Positions 19,912 to 31,800 of a stretch of 64,000 bases of DNA are shown here, piece after piece (the first letter of the stretch is position 1; each line of letters begins with the position of its first letter). Source of the DNA: Gordionus sp. m RMFG-2023 (lineage: Eukaryota; Nematomorpha; Gordioida; Chordodea; Parachordodidae); contig NC_088777.1 in assembly GCF_954871325.1 (NCBI RefSeq), positions 36,557,366-36,621,365 of the forward strand, in the 5' to 3' direction. A program made the translations under genes and the position numbers. The notes below the pieces were generated by a model that was not told the origin of the DNA, did no database searches, and saw only the letters and a list, made by a program, of their open reading frames with translations.

Positions 19912-22900
19912 AGAATCTGGTGTGACTACACACTTTTGTGCATCATATCGGGTTATTTTACCTTGGAATTGTTAAAATCCCTTTTAGAATTAGCGGTGAC
20001 AGATTCTATAAAAAGTGACCGGCGTTATTTATTTTAAAGCTTTATTGACACGATTTATAGTTTATTCAATTCAAGAAAAATAAAATACTTTCAATAATAT
20101 TGCTACTGAATTCCATATTCAGTTGCTATTGAAAGGGTACCTTAGCTACGATGGCCGTCTAGTTTCCTCCGTACCTTAAAGGTAGTTGGGAATCATTAAG
20201 ATGCCATTTATATGCATTATAAAAAATCGACTGAACTGGATGTCAACTCGCTTCAAAAGCTATTAATCCTTATGAGGTGATGTGGGTTTCTTTAAATTAT
20301 CTAATCTGTTTATAAGGCTTTAGACAAGGATCTAAAATTTGTATTACGCTGAAAAATCAATGCAAACTTAGGTTATATACGGTAAATTCTAAATCTCTTT
20401 TATAATTTCTAAATTTTAATTAGATATTTTATAAGATAAAATTCAAGATTCTAGGGCAATAAATAAATTTGGTTTATTAATATTTGAAGAACAGGGAATA
20501 CACTGACATCAATGAAAATGAATCCATTACTGCCTTCATAACCCTTTGGCACCCCAGGATCATTTTAGGAAATCTGCCTTTTCTAGTTAATTATATATAT
20601 TTAAAAAGCCCGTTGATGCTGTTTAAACTTCTAATTTAAAAAAAACCATATTTATTGTACCATATGTACCAACTTAATATTTCAGTTGTTTATTGTATCA
20701 TAATATATTAGTGAATATAGTATAATTTTTTAACACATCAATATTTGGTTTCTTATATATCAAAAACGAAGGTAATTAATTATATCGGTTGTTAATTTGA
20801 CTATAAATATATTTTTATTTATAAAATATTAGAAATTATTTTTGTCCAAATTACATATGGCATGGTATATATTGTAATATTTACCTTTAATGTTTTATAA
20901 AAAAACTCTTGCGCTTTGTTTGTTTTATTTAAGAAAAATTAGAAACATAAGAATATTCTTTTTATTATTGTTAAGTAAGATTAGGTAAAAGAAAAGAGTA
21001 CTTAATTAGATGGGGGGGGGGGGGGGAAATGAGAATTAAATCTGACTAAGTAGGACTAGAGACCAAAAAAAATTTAAATTCTAAATTCACAAAATTAAAT
21101 TTTTTGAATATTTCAAAACAAAATAAATTTTAAAATATAAAACAAAAAAATATTATGTTTTATTAGCCTTGTCCAAATATTGAATTAATTAGATATCATG
21201 TTTAAAAAATCTTCATTTACGTTAAAAAAAGTAGTAAAGGTCATTATATTTTTTCTAAACTCACTACGGATTAAGTTCTCATAAGATATTCTAATTATCA
21301 AAATTTTCATGCGCTACCTTTTTCTAATCTTCATTATTGTAGTTTGAATTTCTTTTATAAATATTTAAAATTAACAAGACAATTTTTTATTATCAAGTGA
21401 TAAAAATAATGAATGGTTAAATAAATAGGATCCTAATCCTATAATAATTAAATATTGGGCCATAAGGAGATATATTAGATAAAAAAATATTTTAGAGTTA
21501 ATTTTTCTGGTTTTTTAAAAGTACAGATGAAGGGGACCCCTAAAAAAAATATTTAGGCCATAATTCCATTTCAGTCAAAAGTGGGCATAACCCTATAATA
21601 ATCAAGCTACGATATATATATAATAAAATGTTCTGGATGAATATTTAATATTTTTAGTTTTATTCCCTTTTTGAACAATCAGGAAAAAAGTATATTTTAG
21701 ATAAAGCAGCTTTTATTTAATACAATATTATATTTTTTTTTATCTTTAATCTTTGCTTAAACTTAAATGCCATTCCAAGCCAATTTATTACATTTTATTG
21801 ACATAGTAGCAAAATATGGGAAATAAAATTGATCCCCTGCCCTAAAATAATAAGTAAACGTGTAAGAAAAATCACCGAGAATCTAAAAGAACAATTATTT
21901 CCGAAACTCGGGGAATTAATTAAAGATTTAGTTTTTTCATGTAATACTGATATTCGGTGTAAGAGGTAAACAAATTATTTAACTCTATCGATCTATTATA
22001 GGAAATTAGAAAAGAAATTTCTTTTAATATAGCAATTTCAAGAGAGATAATATTTTAAAGGGATTGCTAATAAATTTTCGAAAAACTTGGTATTTCATGG
22101 GAGTACTTTTCTAATCTCGTTTTTGCAACGGATCAAAAAGCGAACGTAATAAAAGAAGTAATTTTTTTATTAAACTTTATTATGTTAAATTTAAAAAAAT
22201 ATATAGGTTTAAAATATAATGTAAAAAAAAATTCTAGTATAACATACATGTTTAATGTTACAATAAAGACATAAAAAATGTTGATATGTAATAGAAAAAA
22301 TTATATTTTTATAACATTTCTTAAAATGTTTACTGACAGATGGACAAAACAGATTAAAACGCTTATCTATCATATTCATAACATAATATTAGATAACTAT
22401 ATTTTCGAGAAATTTACTTTACTTTCCTTTTATTTTTTTAAATTATATATTCTAGACTAAATTGTCCTGTTCACATGCTTAACACTATCATTAGGATTAT
22501 CTTTAAAAGTATTTTCATTATGCAGAAATTCCTAAAATTAGCCTTGTTTTATCAATTGCCAAATCGCTAATAGTATTAAGCATTTAATTAGAACTTTAGA
22601 CCTAAATATCGAAATCAGGTAGAATACCAAATTCAAAATGCTAGAAAGCATTTATCTAATGTATGATAAAATTTATGAGTTTTTATAAACTATCATGACC
22701 AATAGGGATCATTGGGGCTTAATAAAAGGTAATTAATTATTTAACTCAATATAAAGAAGCAACAATGCTCTTGAGGGCAATTGTAGGCTCCGCTAAGTAT
22801 TATATTTGGTAAATATTAAATATAAAATTTTTTATATTTGTGCATATTTTATATAAAAATAACATTAAGTATAAACTTCTCCAAAATGAGAGTATGGAAA

Positions 22901-23146
22901 TGGCAGTGGAAAGCTTATTTTTTATTATTTATCAAAATGATAAAGCTATAGATTTTTTTTCAAAATTATGGCAAGCTAGGTGATAATTTTTTTAAACCAT
23001 GGTTGAATAGGGTAAAAAATTGAAAAACAATGAGGCTGATATTTTATCAAAAACCATTAGCGGAAATTAAAAACGTAGAACAATGGGCAAGCGGAAATTT
23101 TTTTTCAAAAATCATGAGTGAATTTTTTAAACAATTTAAAATGTAC
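19912..23146. other. AT-rich DNA, no gene seen
   Basis: No exon pattern was recognised. Notable only for a long poly-G run at about 21,011-21,027 and a GC-richer patch at 20,130-20,180 (GGGTACCTTAGCTACGATGG). A 60-codon open frame at 22,278-22,460 looks random. Confidence 0.4.
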
Positions 23147-24080
23147 ATTGGGCTTCAAACCGAACGGAACCGCGAAACCTGAATGAACAGTAATAAAGAA
23201 AATACAAAAAAGTGAACCGAACTATTATAAATATTTTGAACCGGTTCATAACGGTTTTTTAAAATAATGAATTATAAATTTTTAATCTAAATTTGAAATT
23301 TTAGTTTTTATTGGGGCCAATTTAAACTTGTGATTTCTTTTCAAATTAAAAATTTTTTACAATAAAATCGTCATTTCTTCATAGCTTATTGTTATTATTT
23401 TATTTTATGTTACATGTTTGAAACTATATATCTAATATACTTTTCATTTTCGAATGTTTAAGGCGATCGTTTTTTAGTAACGATATATTATATTGTAATA
23501 ATATATTATATGTTGTAAATTGGATAACGTGATTTTATGTTATATAATTTTACATAATTGATTTACGTTGTATATAAAAAGAGATTATATATTATAAAAT
23601 TCAATCAGTTAACTTTTCATAATAAAGAATCATTTAAAATCTTATATTTAAATTAAATTCATACTCCTAATATACATTATACCAAGTAATTCCCCTCAAC
23701 AGACTTCAAATATCCTACTAATTCCTATCAATTCCGACGTCCAAGACAAGCTAATTCCCCCGCTTGTCAACACTTTATATATTCAATATTATGCATATTA
23801 CTAGTTAATTAGATTAGAAATAATCTTCATGGTTAAAATAAATAAGAAATTATAAAAATATAAAGTAAAAAGATTGTTCTCTACGATTAATAATATTATA
23901 TATATCTTTTTTTTTAAATCAAATTTATAAAAACCGGAACGAACCGAAAAGAACCGTTATAATCTTAAACCAAACCAATTGAATTTCTTCGAAAAATCGA
24001 AATGAAACAAAACCTTTATAAAATTTTTAAATAAAAGCCAAAACGAACCGAACCGCTATACTTAACGGTTCGAAGGCCTG
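23147..24080. mobile_element. Miniature element with CAGG.YTTCGAACCG ends, copy 1
   Basis: The left end (TGGGCTTCAAACCGAACGG) and right end (AACGGTTCGAAGGCCTG) are imperfect inverted repeats. Inner words such as GAACCGGTTCATAACGG and AACGAACCGAA repeat along it. It matches, in reverse orientation, 57,071-57,614. It is longer than that copy, partly through AT-rich expansion of the centre. No coding sequence and no clean target duplication. Confidence 0.6.
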
Positions 24081-25724
24081 TATAAGTAAAGCTAAACCAT
24101 TTTATCCTACTTACCTACAATTTCCGTTGTGGTAAAATATTGGCATTCGTATTTTCGTAGTAGCCAACTTTTTCTTATTTGCGGAAATTTTATTTATTTC
24201 AGGGGCTAGCTGCTATTGTTCTTTTTCCGTTTTCTATATTTTTCATCCGTCACCTTATTAATTCGTTAACCAATCTTGGAAGATTTACCCCTGCTATGAA
24301 TTGATTTATAATCTCTTACTCTATAATCCCTTTAAAACTACAATGTATGCTCACACACGTTCCAGATGTTAGATTAATGTATCACTTTTCTTAAACAGTT
24401 TTATCGAAGCGATCTCCTCGAACGTGCCCGTAATCCCAATATAAGCTAGTATTGACTTATAAATATTCGCTATAATTGGGACTTGTATGACCTCCATTAC
24501 GAATTCGAAGTTTCTAGTTAATCATCAATATTTGTGATCTGTTCGAATGGAGGTAGCATCCTTTTTAAAACTTTCGATATATTACTTCCTTCAGTATTAT
24601 TAATATCCTCTTTATTTTATATTATCATTATTTTTACCATGTTTTATCAACATCCATATTTTCATAATTTTTCTTTTTTTAAATCATTTTTTGTTTGATG
24701 TTTTTGTCATGATATAGTCGGAAATTTGGTAAATGCTGCTGCTGATTTTATATTATGGATTTTAAGTTATGTTATTCGGACTTACAGTGTTAATGATGAT
24801 ATAATAATAATACAATAAAATTATTTTTTATATTTCTAAATTATATTTGTTTATATCTCTGGAAATTGATAATTACAACCTAGTAAATAAATAATATAAG
24901 CGAAATAACGCGTCAATAATCATTATAATCAAACGAAAGACAAATTTAATAACCAAATGAGAAAATATTAAAAAATATTAAAGCTATGGATATGCGAAAG
25001 GTCAAATAAAAAACGGTTTTATAATTATTTTCATTTTTCTTAACATAGTCATGCTAATAAACTAAACTCTAATGTAACTTCACAATTAAATCGGACGTGA
25101 AGGGCATGAGTGAAATTTTTAGTATTCAACAGAAAAAGATTTTTAAAAAAAATGTGTTGAAGGGTGATCGGTGATGAGGATGACTTCATTTATCTTGGTG
25201 AATCAGAGGTCCCGAGTAAAAAAATACTAAAAATACATCCTCTTATTAAAATAATCTAGTGTTGATTGATATTTTTTAAAAACATAGTCCTAAATTAACT
25301 TCAGAATTTTTCTCAAAAATAGGATTGATTTATTGAGCATAAGCAGTTTGATATATTAAATAAAATTTATTTTATTAAACTGTACTATGCATTATAAATT
25401 ATACAAAAATAACTTTTATTTACCTATAGTATAACAATGTTGATTGATAGTGATTGAATATAATTTAAAAATATAAATTATAAAAAATATTATTAATCTT
25501 ATATTATATGATAATTTTTCAGATCTATATTCTATAAACATTTGAGCATTATTAAAATGTTAATATTATAATATATTACAAAATGATATTCGTTTATTGG
25601 TTAAATATATATTACACGATTTGATATTAGTATATTAATTAACCCAAAAAGTGCGTTGTCTTAATTAATCAGCATTCTAATTCTATTTTCAAACAGTTAA
25701 CATCTTTACCTCTTTCAAAAAAAG
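24081..25724. other. AT-rich DNA, no gene seen
   Basis: Positions 24,270-24,560 are less AT-rich and low in repeats (for example CGATCTCCTCGAACGTGCCC). This could be a conserved or regulatory stretch downstream of the dicarboxylate carrier, but no exon could be built from it. Confidence 0.35.
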
Positions 25725-25730
25725 TTTATT
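25725..25730 (-). promoter_or_regulatory. Candidate polyadenylation signal of the carrier gene
   Basis: TTTATT on the plus strand, that is AATAAA on the gene strand, about 20 nt past the stop codon of the dicarboxylate carrier. The word is common in AT-rich DNA, so this is a position-based guess. Confidence 0.4.
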
Positions 25731-25751
25731 TTAAAAAAACTAATGAATTTT

Positions 25752-25853
25752 TCACACAATTTTCTTGAGGCCAAAGTATTTTGTTAATTGTTCTAAGAAA
25801 ACGAATGTTAAGACTGTATGAGGCGCCAATCTTAAGAAAGCTGGAATGTAACC
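25752..25853 (-). CDS. SLC25A10: DIC exon 9 (C-terminus)
   Basis: Residues 298-330, GYIPAFLRLAPHTVLTFVFL then EQLTKYFGLKKIV and the TGA at 25,752-25,754: helix 6 with the R..PHT.LTF block typical of dicarboxylate carriers. Confidence 0.9.
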   Translation of the reverse strand, partial: GYIPAFLRLAPHTVLTFVFLEQLTKYFGLKKIV

Positions 25854-28800
25854 CTTTGTAAATATATATTTAATATATAAAAAATAAGAATAAATTAATA
25901 AATATTTCCTTTTTTTCTTTCAGAGAAGCGAACCTTTATAAATTAATGTTACAATTCATTTAAAATTTTAATTAATAAAAAAATATATAGAAGCTACGAT
26001 TAAAATTTGGAAAATTATAAAGGTTCATTCAGTTATATTTTTTGTATAACAATAAAAGAAATTAAAAATATAACCCTTAACTCCTCAGGGAAATTAAGCT
26101 GTCTCCATATTACAAAAATCTGGAAAATATCTTCAATTATATATCATAAAGGTTTCGACCCCCATTTTTTAAAAATGGAAATTAATATTTATAAAAAATT
26201 GACGCTGCAAATTTGATCTCCTTATTATAATGTTCCAATTCCATATTTTTTTATGGTCAATTTAATTATAAATATAAGGGAGGTTTTAATATTATTTTTA
26301 TTTTATAATTATAAACGTATAAATAATTTTTTTTTTAATTTATAGAAGTAGAGTAAAATTATCAAAAAAATTGTGGAGATAGAACTCTATAATAATTAAT
26401 CTACAAATATTATAAATGTAGTATATTAAATCTAACTTTATAAAATGCGAATGGACCACCAGATTTATATAGTTGTAACGTGCAATCCATAATACCCTGT
26501 CATAATTTGATAAAAGTGTAAACGAATTTTATACAAAACTTGAAAATTATCATAGGAGTATATTGTGTAAAATTTGTAAAATAATATCGTCTATATTGTT
26601 AAAAAATAATAATTTTTATGACATTTTTGTTTTGTAAGAATTTTATATAATATAATAGGTGAGAGCTAATGAAGGTCAAAGATCCCGCCCAAACCGAATA
26701 GATAAAGATCAAATTAATTTTTATAAAATAGCTTCCAGTTTTTTAGGTTTGGACCGTTATAAAAAATTATAAAATTAATAATAATCAGAGACCGACAGAA
26801 GTCCAAATTTTAGGCTAGGCCCGGATTTGAAAAAAATAATAATTTTCAAGCCTTGCTTTATTTTTGATCATTTTAAAGCCCGTCTTGGATTTTTTTTCGC
26901 TATTTTAAATAATTTTGGTCGTATTTGTAAATTGTTTCTTAAGAATATTAAATGCTCCATTATATGATTTTCCAGCTGATTAATTGATTTTTAAAAAATT
27001 TAAATTGCCTGACACGACCCAGGTTTTATGGGGTAAAAAAAATTAATATTAAACCTGACCCCAATTAATTTTCTTTAATATTTTAGGGCTCATTGGTCCG
27101 AGATTCCCTACTCTAATAATAATATTAAATTATTTTCATAATAATAATCGTCTCTCTTTATTATCTAACCCCCTTAAGCTCGTTAGCTCTGCTATTTAAA
27201 ATAACTATAAAATGTTCTATATTAACGAACGTAACCTCCATTAACTGGCCCCATTATGACACTTAATGGAGTAGAGGTTTTCCCGGACTTTAAAAAATCG
27301 ATTTGGTGAATTGATATCGGTTTGATCTTTGAAGTTAGAATTAAAAAAAAATAGTTGGATACAACATACGACCAATAAAAGAATGAATGAATAAATAAAG
27401 AGTTTAACTTTATATTCGTTAGGTTTGGCGTTCATTAAACGAGTTTTCAACACATCCAAGGGTTGAGTTAAAGTGGCAGCTATCATACTCTAATCAGGGA
27501 AAAAATATAATAAATTGTATAAAATAATTAGTAAAGATGTCAATCTTGCTTTTGAGGCAATCAATTAATGTAAACTTTAGTGTTAGGAGATTGGATACAA
27601 ATATTTTTGTTATCCCTAATTTTCATTTAAAAATTGTCATTGCAATTTAGAAAAAAATTCAGGCAATTGAAATTCATAATTCAATAATGTTTACTATATA
27701 TTGCAATTTTTCTGAATAAAATGATTTTTAAAAGTTTAAAAGTTTATATTCTTCTACTTTTCAATATTTAAGGCTATGTATGACCTAAGGATATTTTAAA
27801 AAACCTCAAAATTTCAAATTTGTAACTTTATAAAATTATGAAACATCCAAAATCTTCCATTAAAATATTTTAATTTTAAAATTTATAATTCCTACCAAAT
27901 TATTTTTATACTTTAGAGTTGAGACTATTTAATTTAAATAATCCCCATTTTTTATTATAATTTGAAAAATATAAATTAAAATTGCTTAACTTTTATTAGT
28001 AAATATTTCCCAACTTTAAGCTAAAATTTATTAAATTTTATTAATTTCTCGAAATTTAAAAAATTAATAACCTTCGTAATTTGAGAAAAAGCTACTATTT
28101 TAGTTTTACATTAAAATTAATTTATTTCCCTTTTTTCGTAGGTTATTTTGATATTTTGGTCACAGCTTAACATCAATTTATCTAGAATTTTAAAACATGA
28201 GTCTGAATTAATATTACAACTTCAAACTCCTAGTGATAAATTTTATTTGAACAAATTTTTATCTTATATTATCTAATCCTTAATTTCTAATAATTTATAA
28301 ACATTTTTTCTTTCTTTGGTTTTCTATTCTCTAAAAAAAATTTAAATAATAAATTTTAAGTTATCCTCCTAATTTAGTCGATTTATATAAATTATTTATA
28401 AAGAATTGGAATTTACGGCTGAGACACTGGACATAATATGAGTGTGAACGTTGTCCGAAAGTTTTAAGTTTTGAATCAGGTATTGTTTGACTTGATCGTA
28501 AAAGGCTAGCTTTAAAAAAATTTCTTGTAATTTTATATCTTTTTTCTTTTCCTCTCCCCTCTCTTTTTCTTTCCTTCCTTTCTTTTATATTATCATATTC
28601 CTTTGATTGTTTATTTTAAATTCGTAACTTGTCCTATAGTCATAAATATTCCTCTTGAAGTTGCCATAGTCACTCCTGAATAAAGTTTGAGAAAACCTTC
28701 TTGGTTGTTTACTTTAATTAAACCATCTAACGCATGTTTGTAACTTTAAAATAATGCGTTTATTTCAGTGAGTTTTATATTTCATATCTTAAATTCAATT

Positions 28801-31800
28801 ATTTTTTTATACATTTTAAATTATTGCAATTTATTTTTTATATCGAGTATATCTTTTATTTTCTCCATTCACAATAATGGAGGCAATAAATTAGTTAGAA
28901 AAGGGGAATTAGAATTACAGTATTAATGTTTAAATCTATGATTGATAAAAACTTACTTCCTCCTTTTATCAAGCGGTAATTTGATGTCGTTTTGCATTCT
29001 GTCAAAATTTTATAAATATAAAATTATTTTTGAATGAAAAGAGTATTGCAACGTTGGTTTTTGTTTGTTGGGGGTGGGGGTTGTAATTTACCTAACATTA
29101 ATCATATCGGCCGGGCTACCTATGACTCCACCACATAACCCCGCTATGGCTGCTAAGCTTAATTTCACATATAGGGGCATGTTTTTCTCAAATATTTTGC
29201 AGTCATCCTTATTTAGAGGGGGTATTCGTTCGTTTTTCACGTTCAAAGTATTGTAATTTTTATCATTATTAGAGATTGAATTTTGATTCAAATGTATCTT
29301 ATTGGAACCGACTTGAGATTGGATCCAAAATTGTTTGCATATCTCGTAAACGCCGAAACGGGTGGTAGAATAGGTGAGCTTTTTTTATTGAATATGATTA
29401 AAAAATACAAATCTATTTCGTGTAGCATTCCTAAATAGCTTTTATATTTAAATAATTTTGAATCCTCATGATTCCTAAATAAATATTTTAAATGATACAT
29501 TTCTTTACATTAATATATTTTCCCTTTCTTAGTCAGTCCTTCCTTGTACCATTATTGTATCCAACTCTTTCACTTGTCCTCCAATATATGTGGTATTTTG
29601 ATTTTTTGGATTATCTAGTCCACACCAAATATTTCAAAAACTTTAGCTCATTTCATATAAAATTTCTATTTTACATGACATTCAGCATAGTTCAGCATGC
29701 TGTACATAGGATTAGATAAATAAATCACTTGAGATTCGCATTAAACTTACTCTTCAAAATAAAATAATTAAAAATAAATCAAGTAGTTATTATTTTTCTT
29801 CATTAATACAAGAACTTAGACTGAAAACAACTTTTAACCATGAATATCTACCGTAATATACTCACCTGTATCAATACATCTTCCATGTATATTTATAATA
29901 TATAATCAATGTAAATATCTGATCGAGTTTTTTTAACAAGCCATATTAATAATATTAACTAATAATTTATTAGGTTTAATAATTTTAATATAATTTTCCT
30001 AAACATTAACCCATATATTAACATGCCCTTATCTTGTATATATCCCATGTTTCCAATAGTGAGAGAGACTTACAAAAATAATTATTAGTTAATTTGGTTT
30101 TATCTTTCCTACCATGTATATAATTATCAATGTTTATTATAAAGTAATTAAGCCACCCAAACACCTCCCTAATTTTTATTTAATCCTTTTCTCATTCTTC
30201 TTACTTCCCATAAAAGCAAACTCGGCTTGTTATGCGTACATGTTGTTACATATTCGTAACAAAGTTATTTATTTCTTATTGTGTAAAGTTAATATACTTG
30301 TCCATTTAAATAATGAAGGTTTAATGGGACCGTGTGATATATTAAATTAAACTTTGATATTATGTAAATTGAACATATAAAACGTTATGTGATATATATC
30401 AAACAAATGTATACATATTTTTGGATAATAAAGAAAAGTTACATTTTAATAAAATACTATTACCGACGACAATCGACTTATTATTATCATACTACCGACG
30501 ACAAGACATTCTTAAATACTACTACTGACTACTAGCGAGTCCCTAACAATTCTCAGGGCAAGACCTTACCCGCTTGTCAATATGGTGGAGGATAGGGGCA
30601 CCAGGTTATTGGAAGCTGGTGCGGTGAGAGACTGAATATGACCTTCGCGCTCCTGGTATGGTACTGAAAGAAGAAACACTTGTTTTAAGAAAGATTGATG
30701 TCACTCGATATATGGAAATTTTATATTCACATAAGAAAAAATTTGTAAACATATTTTTTTTTGATAATCAAAACAATTTTTAAAGGCTCTTAATTTTTTT
30801 TTGTTTAACATTTATATTAAATAACAATGATTAGTATGTTAAAATAATATATGAATGGCCTGTGGTAATATAATTAAATTAAAACCAGTATTAATTATTA
30901 TTATTATATTATTCCAATTAATATAGTGTAAGTTATACCTTTCTTATATATTTCTAAGTCAATGGTACAACTACGAAGGGCTATATTGTATTGTTAGGTT
31001 GACCCCTCCCCATAATCTATATATAGTGCAATTTATACCTTTCTAAGTTAAGGGTATAATTACGTTAAAAAAACTATTATGGATAACTATTAGCACCATT
31101 ATAGTGTAAATAATACCTTTCTTATAAATTTCTAAGTCAAGGGTATAATTAGGAAAAATAAAACGTTATATTGGTTTGATAGTTTGACCCCTCCCCACTC
31201 CCCGCCCAATTTATTTGATTTGTTTGTATACTAATTGTTGTTATTTAACTATTTCTCCCAGATTTTTTCTTCTCAATTTTATATAACATTGGTGTCATAC
31301 ATACCCCGTAATACATATGATAAATTCTTGTTATTATATTTTATTCCCTACTTTACCCAGTTTTTATGATTATTTTCATTGTTATCAAAATTACCCCTAC
31401 TTAATGTAATTATTGATTGTATACAAAAATATTATACATTATGTCCCTTTTATTATTCCTTCCTTAAGATATCTCTCTCATGGCAAGCGAGTTCCATCCC
31501 TATATTACTTTTTCATAAATTTTTAATTTAAATCTACATTCATTATTGTTAATACATCGTTTTGATAAAAAAAAATTTTTTTTTGGAAGTGATGCATGTT
31601 ACATTTTCGTAACAAAGTTATTTATTTATTATTGTGTTAAAAGTTAATATACTTGTCCATTTAAATAATGTGGTTTAAGGCGATCATGTGATATATTAAA
31701 TTAAACTAGTGTTGTTAAACGGTTCGTTTTGAGCCGATTTTTAAAAACGGCTAACTCAATATTTCATCCAGAAAAATACAATGCAAGTCCAAAGATTTTG

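Noticed and set aside
24270-24560. Less AT-rich stretch downstream of the carrier gene
   Set aside because: No open frame, no terminal repeats, no second copy in the window; no function can be supported.
27241-27408. Apparent C-terminal extension of the QPLDVLKTR open frame
   Set aside because: A donor GTTAAA at 27,408 and a downstream exon (26,437-26,496) that continues the carrier alignment show this is intron read-through.
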